NCBI RefSeq assembly: GCF_014323725.1
Contig: NZ_JABVED010000008.1
Coordinates: 186,001 to 250,000, forward strand
DNA from: Actinokineospora xionganensis
Lineage (GTDB): Bacteria > Actinomycetota > Actinomycetes > Mycobacteriales > Pseudonocardiaceae
Length of the DNA stretch: 64,000 nt
Direction of reading: 5' to 3'
Notes under the pieces: generated by a model
The model's input: only the letters and a program-made list of their open reading frames with translations
Databases searched by the model: none
Told to the model about the DNA's origin: nothing
Made by a program: the position numbers and the translations under genes
In this document: positions 53,183 to 61,400 of the stretch, in pieces
Layout of the letters: the number at the start of each line of letters is the position of its first letter
Numbering within the stretch: position 1 is the stretch's first letter

Positions 53183-53554
53183 CTAGGTGATCAGGGTCGC
53201 TTTGGGTCGTACGATGCAGAACTCGTTGCCTTCAGGGTCAGCCAAAACCGTCCACGACTCCTCCCCCGTCTGCCCGATCTCCACCCTCGTGGCGCCAAGG
53301 GCGAGGATCCGGTCGATCTCCGCCTCGCGGTCCTCCGGCGAGGAAGTCAAGTCGAGGTGCAACCGGTTCTTGGCCACCTTGCGATCGGTCACCGGCATGA
53401 AGCACAACCCCACCGAAGCCGTCTCATGCGCACCGACGACAACCTCCCGCTCCCGGACCGAGAGGATCTTCCAGCCCAGCACGTCAGCCCAGAAGCGGGC
53501 GAGGCCGGGCAGGTCGTGGGCGTCGATGACGATGTGGTGAAGCGAGACAGGCAT
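53183..53554 (-). CDS. VOC-superfamily (glyoxalase/bleomycin-resistance-like) protein
   Basis: ATG 53554 gives 123 residues with two beta-alpha-beta-beta-beta modules: LHHIVIDAHDLPGLARFWADVLGW at the start, HLDLTSSPEDREAEIDRILALGAT in the middle and VLADPEGNEFCIV at the end. His and Glu residues in these strands normally form the metal site. Members include dioxygenases, isomerases and antibiotic-binding proteins; the DPEGNEFC ending is common in uncharacterised actinobacterial VOC proteins. Confidence 0.88.
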   Translation of the reverse strand: MPVSLHHIVIDAHDLPGLARFWADVLGWKILSVREREVVVGAHETASVGLCFMPVTDRKVAKNRLHLDLTSSPEDREAEIDRILALGATRVEIGQTGEESWTVLADPEGNEFCIVRPKATLIT

Positions 53555-53641
53555 GCCACCAGTGTCCCCCGATCCACCGACACCGGCGATCATGCGCACC
53601 GCGTATGGTCGGCGCACTGAACGAACGACGAGAGGACTGCC

Positions 53642-53887
53642 ATGTCCCGCCTGCTCGGACTAGCGATCGCCGCTGTCGGCGCCGCCCACTTCATCGCCCC
53701 CAAGGCGTTCGAGCCGGTTTCGGTGAAGGCGTTCCCCGAGGACACCGAGCAGTGGATCTACCGCAACGGGGCCACTGAGGTCGTCCTCGGCACGGCGGTC
53801 GCCATCAAGCGCACCCGCAAGCTCGGCGTGCTGGGCCTGGCCGTTTACGGCGGGTGGCTGGGCAGCCGGGTTCTCGCGAACCGCTAG
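53642..53887 (+). CDS. Small membrane protein, 81 aa
   Basis: ATG follows GAGAGGA. Two hydrophobic segments (residues 1-20 and 60-78) flank a conserved-looking centre, FPEDTEQWIYRNGATEVVLG, which resembles small DoxX/YkgB-like membrane proteins of actinomycetes. Function unknown. Its stop overlaps the convergent TetR stop by four bases. Confidence 0.75.
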   Translation: MSRLLGLAIAAVGAAHFIAPKAFEPVSVKAFPEDTEQWIYRNGATEVVLGTAVAIKRTRKLGVLGLAVYGGWLGSRVLANR

Positions 53888-54501
53888 TCGGGCCTGCCCA
53901 GGGCCCGGCCGACGAAGGCCAGCAGAGCGGGCAGCACCTTCTCGCCGGTGTCCCCACGGGACAGCGGAAGCACCAGCACGTCACTGATCGCGCCGACGAT
54001 GCCCGCCGCGGTGATCCCCGCGTCCTGGTCGGGGATCTCGCCCGCGGCGATGGCGGCGACGATCGCGCTCGCCAGGATGTCGGAAAACGACTGGTGGAAG
54101 ACCAGCCGCTCGGCTTCGACGAGCGGGTCGACCGGCTCGGCGATCAGCGCGTACGCCATTTTGGGTGAGCGCATCGCGCGGGTGCAGAACGTCTCGACGG
54201 CGGCGAGGATCGACGCGCGGGCCGACGACGTCAGCTTCTCGGCGCCCGCCTGGGACGCGGCGACGACCTCGCGGCTCACCGCGGTGCGGAAGACCTCCGC
54301 GAACAGCTCCCCCTTGCTGGGGAAGAACTGGTAGATCGACCCGGTCGCCACCTCTGCCCGCCTGGCGACACCGGCCATCGAGCACCCGGCGTAACCCTCA
54401 TCGACGACCAACTCGGTCGCCGCGCGGACGATGCGTTCCCGGGTCATGGCCTGCTTCTTGAGCACGGCCTCGGTCTTGCGATACGCCACCCACGCATTCA
54501 A
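53884..54501 (-). CDS. TetR-family transcriptional regulator
   Basis: The 205-residue protein has a TetR HTH near residues 20-65 (RIVRAATELVVDEGYAG and VATGSIYQFFPSKGELF). It is divergent from the acyl-CoA dehydrogenase and crotonase genes with an 84-bp spacer, so it probably represses them. The spacer holds a weak TGAA-N6-TTCA symmetry near 54517 but no convincing operator. The first 18 residues may be an extension, since an internal ATG (MTRERIV) also fits. Confidence 0.92.
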   Translation of the reverse strand: MNAWVAYRKTEAVLKKQAMTRERIVRAATELVVDEGYAGCSMAGVARRAEVATGSIYQFFPSKGELFAEVFRTAVSREVVAASQAGAEKLTSSARASILAAVETFCTRAMRSPKMAYALIAEPVDPLVEAERLVFHQSFSDILASAIVAAIAAGEIPDQDAGITAAGIVGAISDVLVLPLSRGDTGEKVLPALLAFVGRALGRPD

Positions 54502-54585
54502 CCACCGGAAGAATTGAACCTTGCTTCAGACCTACGCCGAGGGCTACCGTCGAAACGCGCCGACACCACCAGACGGAGGAACCCG

Positions 54586-56232
54586 ATGCCCGCCACGCAC
54601 GAGGTCACCAACCAGGTTCCGCCGCTGACCGGCTACGACGTCGCCGCGTACCCGGCGCTGCTCGAAGGCCTGCGCCGCGAGGGCGCCGGATGGGCCGAGG
54701 CGGACCTGCACGCACTCGGCACGCTCGCAGGCGGCGAGCAGGCGCAGGAGTGGGGCCGTCTGGTCGAGAAGTACCCGCCGGCGCTGCGCACCCACGACCG
54801 CTTCGGCCACCGGGTCGACGAGGTCGACTTCCACCCGCACTGGCACGACCTGATGACGGTGGCCGTCGAGAACGGGCTGCACGCGGCGCCGTGGCGCGAC
54901 CAGCGGCCGGGCGCGCATGTGGCCCGCGCGGCGAAGATGTTCGTGTGGGGGCAGACAGATCCCGGGCACCTGTGTCCGATCTCGATGACCTACGCCGCCG
55001 TCCCAGCGCTGCGCGTCGAGCCGACGCTGGCCGCGGACTTCGAGCCGCAGCTGACCGCGTCGGTCTACGACTACGGGCTGCGAGAGCCGAGCGGCAAGCG
55101 GGGTCTGATCGCGGGCATGTCGATGACCGAGAAGCAGGGCGGCTCCGACGTGCGGGCCAACACCACCCGGGCCACGCCGAACAGCGACGGCACATACACC
55201 ATCGTCGGCCACAAGTGGTTCACCTCCGCGCCGATGTCGGACCTGTTCCTCACGCTCGCCCAGGCGCCCGGCGGGCTGACCTGCTTCCTGCTGCCACGGG
55301 TGCTGCCCGACGGCACCAGGAACGCGCTTCGGTTGCAGCGCCTCAAGGACAAGCTCGGCAACCGGTCCAACGCGTCCTCGGAGATCGAGTACGACGACGC
55401 CGTGGGCCGGCGGGTCGGCGAGGAGGGGCGCGGGGTGCCGACGATCATCCAGATGGTCAACCTGACCCGGCTGGACTGCGCGGTCGGCTCGGCGTCCGGC
55501 ATGCGTCAGGGCGTCGCACAGGCAGTGCACCACGCGACCCACCGCGACGCGTTCGGGGCGAGGCTCATCGAGCAGCCGCTGATGGTCAACGTCCTGGCCG
55601 ACCTCGCGATCGAGGCCGAGGCGGCGACAGTCGTCGGGATGCGGCTCGCGGGCGCGGTCGACCGCGCCATCGCGGGCGACGAACAGGAGGCGATGGTCCG
55701 TCGGGTGGGGCTGGCGGTGACCAAGTACTGGGTCTGCAAGCGCGCCCCCGCTCACGCGGCAGAGACGCTGGAATGCCTGGGCGGCAACGGGTATGTCGAG
55801 GAGTCCGGGCTGCCCCGGCTCTACCGGGAGGCGCCGCTGCCGTCCATCTGGGAGGGGTCCGGAAACGTGGCGGCCCTGGACTCGCTGCGGGCGATGGCGA
55901 AGCAGCCGGAGTCGGTGGAGGCGTTCTTCGCCGAAGTCGACCTGGCGGCGGGCACCGACGCACGGCTCGACAACGAGGTCGCCCGGGTGCGCAAGGAACT
56001 GTCCCACTTCGACGACATCCAATACCGGGCGCGGCGAATCGTCGAGTCGATGGCGTTGGTGCTGCAGGGTTCCCTGCTGGTACGCCACGGAAACCCCGCC
56101 GTCGCCGACGCTTTCTGTGCGTCCCGCCTGGACAGCGACTGGGGTGTCGCCTTCGGCACCCTGCCCACGGGGATCGACACCACCACGATCATCGAGCGCG
56201 CCAAGCCACGCGGAGGAGACTTCGATGCCTGA
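54586..56232 (+). CDS. AidB-like acyl-CoA dehydrogenase
   Basis: ATG 54586 after GGAGG gives 548 residues, the long form seen in AidB/IBR9-like dehydrogenases. The N-terminal domain has NQVPPLTGYDV; the FAD-binding centre has MSMTEKQGGSDVRANTT; the C-terminal helical domain has CLGGNGYVEESGLPRLYREAPLPSIWEGSGN, with the Glu of LPSIWEGS in the catalytic area. It oxidises acyl-CoA (often isovaleryl-like) using FAD. The crotonase gene overlaps its end, so beta-oxidation-like steps are coupled. Confidence 0.93.
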   Translation: MPATHEVTNQVPPLTGYDVAAYPALLEGLRREGAGWAEADLHALGTLAGGEQAQEWGRLVEKYPPALRTHDRFGHRVDEVDFHPHWHDLMTVAVENGLHAAPWRDQRPGAHVARAAKMFVWGQTDPGHLCPISMTYAAVPALRVEPTLAADFEPQLTASVYDYGLREPSGKRGLIAGMSMTEKQGGSDVRANTTRATPNSDGTYTIVGHKWFTSAPMSDLFLTLAQAPGGLTCFLLPRVLPDGTRNALRLQRLKDKLGNRSNASSEIEYDDAVGRRVGEEGRGVPTIIQMVNLTRLDCAVGSASGMRQGVAQAVHHATHRDAFGARLIEQPLMVNVLADLAIEAEAATVVGMRLAGAVDRAIAGDEQEAMVRRVGLAVTKYWVCKRAPAHAAETLECLGGNGYVEESGLPRLYREAPLPSIWEGSGNVAALDSLRAMAKQPESVEAFFAEVDLAAGTDARLDNEVARVRKELSHFDDIQYRARRIVESMALVLQGSLLVRHGNPAVADAFCASRLDSDWGVAFGTLPTGIDTTTIIERAKPRGGDFDA

Positions 56233-57067
56233 GACCCTGCGCACCGAAACCGAGGCGGGCGTCCGATCAATCATCCTGACGCGTGCGGCCGAATACAACA
56301 CCATCACCTTGGCACTACGCGACGAACTCGGCGCGGCGATAGACGAAGCCGACGACGACCCGGACGTGCGAGTCATCCTGCTAAGGGCCGAGGGCCCCGC
56401 CTTCTGCGCAGGCTACGGCCTCGACTGGTCGACGCGACTACAGGCAACCGAGGCGACCATGGACCGGGCGTGGGACTCGGTCATGGACATGCGCGAGATG
56501 TCGAGGTTCGTCGACACCTACATGAAGCTCTGGTACGCCACCAAACCCACCATCTCGGCAGTACAGGGCTGGTGCGTCGCGGGCGGAACGGACATGGTGC
56601 TGTGCTCGGACATCATCATCGCAGGCGAAGGAGCCTCCTTCGGCTACCCACCCTCCCGGGTGTGGGGCACCCCGACCACCGCGATGTGGGTCTACCGTCT
56701 CGGCTTCGAGAAGGCCAAACGGTACCTCCTGACCGGCGACGAGATAAGGGCGAAGGAAGCGGCGGACATAGGCCTGATCCTCGAGTGCGTCCCGGATGAC
56801 CAACTGCTCGACCACGCGACTGCGCTGGCCAAGAGAATGGCCCAGGTTCCTCTCAACCAACTGCGGATGCTCAAACTGCTGTGCAACCAGACGGCGGAGA
56901 ACATGGGCATCAACTCCACAAGGACACTGGGAACCCTGTTCGATGGGGTGGCGAGGCACACCCAGGAAGGCCGAGACTTCGTGGAACGTTCCGCAAAGAT
57001 CGGAATCCGTGAAGCAGTACGAGAACGCGACAACCCGTTCGGCGATTACGGCTCACGCCCACGCTGA
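56225..57067 (+). CDS. Enoyl-CoA hydratase/isomerase (crotonase family)
   Basis: This 280-residue protein starts eight bases inside the dehydrogenase gene. Crotonase motifs are VRVILLRAEGPAFCAGYGLD, the oxyanion-hole segment around residues 45-65, and AVQGWCVAGGTDMVLCSDIIIA. One catalytic Glu of classical hydratases is not clearly conserved, so isomerase, hydratase or another crotonase activity is possible. Codon use drifts to A-ending codons after about 56300. Confidence 0.9.
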   Translation: MPETLRTETEAGVRSIILTRAAEYNTITLALRDELGAAIDEADDDPDVRVILLRAEGPAFCAGYGLDWSTRLQATEATMDRAWDSVMDMREMSRFVDTYMKLWYATKPTISAVQGWCVAGGTDMVLCSDIIIAGEGASFGYPPSRVWGTPTTAMWVYRLGFEKAKRYLLTGDEIRAKEAADIGLILECVPDDQLLDHATALAKRMAQVPLNQLRMLKLLCNQTAENMGINSTRTLGTLFDGVARHTQEGRDFVERSAKIGIREAVRERDNPFGDYGSRPR

Positions 57068-57164
57068 CATTCGCCGCCGGTCGGCGGTCGGTTCACGGCA
57101 GCGCGACGGCTTTCAGGCCACTTGACCCATTCCACCCCTGCCCCGCAAGGTCCACTCTGGACCT

Positions 57165-58328
57165 GTGACCACCACCGCCCGCCTGTTCACCCCCGCCTTC
57201 GTGCTCCTCGGCCTCGCCGACCTGGGCTACTTCACCGCCGTCGGGGTGGCTATCTACACGCTTCCGCTCTACGTCACAGGGCCCGTCGGGTCCGATACCG
57301 CTGGGGCGGGGCTCGCGTTCGGGGCGTTCGCTGTGTCCGCGCTCATCCTGCGGCCGTTCGCCGGGCGGTTGTCGGATCGGATCGGGCGGCGGGTGCCGCT
57401 CGTCGGTGGGGCTCTGCTGGCCGCCGTGGCCTTGGCTCTTACGCCGCTCGCCGACACCTTGCTGTCGGTTGTGGCGCTGCGCCTGGCACTGGGGGTCGCT
57501 GAGGCCGCGTTTGTCGTGGCAGGCTTCGCCGCGTTGGCCGATCTGGCGCCGCCGAGCCGGTTGGGTGAAGCGCTGAGTTACAACTCGCTGGGGCTCTACC
57601 TGGGGCTTGCCCTCGGTCCGCCATTGGGCGAACTTCTGTTGGAGCGCGGGAGTTTCACGGTCGCCTGGGTGGGTGCGGCGGTAGTCGTGGGACTCAGTGC
57701 GCTCGCTGTGCTCGGCATCGGCGAGACCCGTGCGCCGACCGAGCCCACGAGTGGGCCGGTGCAGCTCATCCACCGCGGCGCCCTCGCCCCCGGCATCGGC
57801 TTCTTCACCTCCGTCATGGCGATGAGCGGCTTCCTCGCCTTCGTCTCCCTGCACGCGCGCGAGGTCGGGTTGGCGGCCACGAGCCTGCCGCTGTTCGTCT
57901 ACGGCGCCGTCGTCGTGGTCTGCCGGATCGTGTTCGCCAAGGTCCCGGACCGGCTGCCCTCGCTGTCGCTGGCCTCGGCCGCGCTGGTGGTCATGGCGGT
58001 GGGCTTGTCGACCATGGCGCTCTGGACGACGCCGGTCGGGCTGATCACCGGCGCGGTGCTGATGGCCCTGGGCATCACGTTCAGCACGCCCGCCTTCTTC
58101 TCGGCGATCTTCTCGTCCGCCGGACCAGGCGACCGGGGAGCCGCCGCGGGCACCGCCAGCGCGTTCCTCGACCTCGGGCTCGGCGGCGGCCCGATCCTGC
58201 TTGGACTGGTGGCCCGCTCGGCGGGCATCCCCTGGGCGTTCGGAGTCGCCGCGGGCGTCGCCCTAGTGGGGTACATGTGGACGGTCACCCTGCTACGACG
58301 CAAAGCGACAAGACCCGCCCAGGCGTAG
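57165..58328 (+). CDS. Major facilitator superfamily transporter
   Basis: The GTG-started 387-residue protein has 12 predicted helices. GRLSDRIGRRVPLVGG (about 68-83) is the MFS loop 2-3 motif. The second half starts after a polar linker (RAPTEPTSGP) near residue 195. The resemblance is to drug/metabolite:H+ antiporters of actinomycetes. The substrate is unknown. It lies 97 bp downstream of the crotonase gene and could share its transcript. Confidence 0.92.
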   Translation: MTTTARLFTPAFVLLGLADLGYFTAVGVAIYTLPLYVTGPVGSDTAGAGLAFGAFAVSALILRPFAGRLSDRIGRRVPLVGGALLAAVALALTPLADTLLSVVALRLALGVAEAAFVVAGFAALADLAPPSRLGEALSYNSLGLYLGLALGPPLGELLLERGSFTVAWVGAAVVVGLSALAVLGIGETRAPTEPTSGPVQLIHRGALAPGIGFFTSVMAMSGFLAFVSLHAREVGLAATSLPLFVYGAVVVVCRIVFAKVPDRLPSLSLASAALVVMAVGLSTMALWTTPVGLITGAVLMALGITFSTPAFFSAIFSSAGPGDRGAAAGTASAFLDLGLGGGPILLGLVARSAGIPWAFGVAAGVALVGYMWTVTLLRRKATRPAQA

Positions 58329-58497
58329 CCCATTCGGGTGAACGGCTTCGACTGACCGGTCCCTCCGTAACGGGTTCCTCCAGCCGGGCGACTACCGCCT
58401 TGGTGACCCGGTGCCGAATCGAGTCACCACACGCGAGCCGAATTACCAACTTGACAGCAGTCGTCGGGGGACGCTGTCGTCGAGGGGCGGTCTGGCC

Positions 58498-61400
58498 ATG
58501 CTGGTCTCCACGAAGACTCGTCGGTCCACTGGACGGCGGGCCACCGCCGTACTGACCAGCGTCGCGCTGGCGCTCTTCGGACTGTTCGCGACACCGCCGG
58601 TCGCGGTGGCCCAGGAAGCGCACGTGACCAAGATCCTCAGCGGGATCAGCGCGTTCGCCGACTTCAGCAAAGCGCTGAAGACCGTGGGCAAGTTCGGCGA
58701 GGCGCTGCCGGTGGTCGGGGTGAGTCCCGGCGCGGCGCTCGGTCTCGACGACCTTATCGCCGAGACCGTGCACAAACCCCTCAAGGACAAGCAGACCTTC
58801 GCCGACCTCGCGGGCACCTACCCGCTCGCGGGTGGCCGACCCGGCACCCTGACGATCCAGACCAGCGACGTGGCCGGGATCAAGCGGGTCGACGCGACCG
58901 TGCAGATGACGACCGTGGCCGACAAGCAGCCGATCAGCGTGGCAGGCGCGAGCCCCGAGATCACCGTCACGACCTCCGGCGCGATCGACGTCACCTTCAC
59001 CCTCAACGCGACCCTGCGCTTCGCCTACGACGCCCCGCGCGACTGGTTCTACCTGGTCAAGGACGGCGCGTCGCCGAAGTTCACCGTCGGCGCGACCGGC
59101 GCGTTCGACCCCGCCGAGGTGCCCACCGCCGGGTTCGGCATCCTCGGCGTCGACCTGAACAAGGCCGCCTCCCACGTCACCGTCGAAGCCAACATGACGG
59201 TCTCGGCCGACGACCCGGACGGCGACGGCAGGCTCGCCCTCAGCCCGCCCACCGTGGGCACCGGCACGGCCGAACTGGCGAGCCCCGGCGCGGCGGCCGG
59301 CCTGTTCCACATCGGACTCGCCGCCCCCGCGGGCAAGGTCGACGCGGCCCTCGCCTTCACCGCGCAGCCGCTCGCGGGCACCGCCGTCGGCGGCATCAGC
59401 GGCACCGTGAACGTGCAGTGGCCCGACATCGCCACCGGTTCCCCCACGGTGAGCGTCACCGGCCCGGACCTCGCCCAGCTGACCCGGTTCACCACCCTGA
59501 GCCCGCGCGACCTGGTCGAGGGCCTGAGCCACCTGGCCAGTTCGATCGAGGCCATCCAGCGCGCCCAGTGGGGCGATCCCACCAAGCCGATCGGCAACGT
59601 GAACCTGCCCTTCATGCGCGGCACCCTGGCCGACGCGGTCAAGGCGAGCGGCGTGCTGGCGCGGTTCGTCGACGCCAACGTGTTCAAGCCCGAGGAGGAC
59701 AAGGCCAAGGCAGGCCTGCCGAAGTTCACCTCGGTGCAGAACATGTTCAAACTGCTCAACGTCGGGCCGATCACGGTGACCGGCGTGGCGTTCCACGACA
59801 CCACCAAGAAGCTTGAATTCACCCTGACCATGAAGCAGGACGCGCCCAACGACCCGGCGCAGCTCAACGACCAGGCCGCGCTGACCTCCGGGCAGGGCAC
59901 GAACGTCACCTACGAGGCGAACAAGCTCAAGCACCTCAACAAGGGCAAGGACTGGGCGGTCGACTTCTTCAAGGGCCGCATCGTCTCCGCGGGCACGTCC
60001 CAGGGCGTGGTGAAGTCCAACACCGTCGACGAGATCACCCTCGAAGAGGCCTGGATCGGCGGCACCCCGGCGCCGGGCGCGACGTACAAGATCACCTCGC
60101 CGGATCCGATGATCGGCCAGGTCTCCTTCGGTGACCTGTTCAGCAGCAAGGGTTTGCGCGACGCGAACGCGCTCACCGCGAAGGCCACGGTGAAGCCGAG
60201 CTACGAGGCCAAGGCCACCCTGGTCCTCGACCTGCGCGACCCGATCAAGGGTGACGCCTGCAAACCGCTCGACCCCGACGCGGCCGCGGGCGGCTGCCCG
60301 TTCGCCGACAAGAACCCCGACGGCACCACCACCCTGGTGTCGAGCCTGCCCCGCACGCCGGACCGGTTCCTGCTGCGCACGGGCGGCGACCTGCTCAAGG
60401 CCGACGCGCCGGTCGACACCGCGATCGACGTCAACGGCAGCGTGGGCTACCTGAAGGTGCACCTGTCCGGCGAGCTGAAGCTGTCCAAGAAGGACGGTTC
60501 GGCGAACATGCTCACCGTCGGCCTGAAGAAGGTCGGCGACGCCGACGGCGACCTTCCGCTGTCGCAGGTCTTCCCGAAGCTCGTCGACGACCTGACCACC
60601 CCGGCGAAGGAGCCGGAGAACCTGCTGACGATCGCGGTCGGCGGCAAGGCCAGCGCCACGGTCGCGCTCGACGTCCCCGGCATCACCGACTTCTTCGGCG
60701 GCCCGGTCAGCGTCGGCGTCACCATGCCCGACGTCACCGATCCGACGAACGTGCAGTTCACCGGCCTCGACGCGCTCGACAAGGCCAAGGCGTTCGACTT
60801 CGACCCGAACAACCCGCGGGCGATGTTCGGCCAGATCATCAAGGCGCTGCAGGTCCTCAACAGCTCGCTGAAGGTCGTCGACGGCGACGGCGCGGTGAAG
60901 TCCGCGCTGACCACGCCGCTGCCGGTCGTCGGCAAGTCGCTCTCGGAACTGCTGGGCAGCGCCGAGACCGGCGGCGGACCCACCGTCTCCTACAGCAACG
61001 AGACCTTCAACGGCACCACCCTCGGCGTCATCACCGACACCAGCCGCGAGGGCTCCACCGCGTTCACCCGCGACCTCGAAGGCCGAGCCGTGCTCGTCGG
61101 CACCCAGCCCATGATCGTGGCGCTGGCCGACACCGGAAACAAGCGCCTGCTGCTGTCCCAGCCGTGGGCCACACCGCCCGCCAAGGGCACCACGTACACG
61201 TTCCGCAGTCCGCTGGAGGACGCGGTCGACAAGCTGACCGCCGCACCCCCGGACTACCTGCAGGACCTCGTGGGCGTGCTGAACAAGGCGCTGCCCGAGG
61301 GCAGCGGGATCTCCTTCGCCTACAAGGTTGTCGGCACCACGCCGTCGATCGTGCTCAACGTCGACATGAAGCGGAAGGTCGCGACCTCGCAGCCGGTCCG

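Noticed and set aside
54502-54585. A TetR operator between the regulator at 54501 and the acyl-CoA dehydrogenase
   Set aside because: Only a four-base symmetry (TGAA-N6-TTCA) was found, too weak to call.
58451-58479. A sigma70-like promoter with TTGACA before the giant protein
   Set aside because: TTGACA is present at 58451, but no acceptable -10 hexamer occurs at 16-18 bp spacing.
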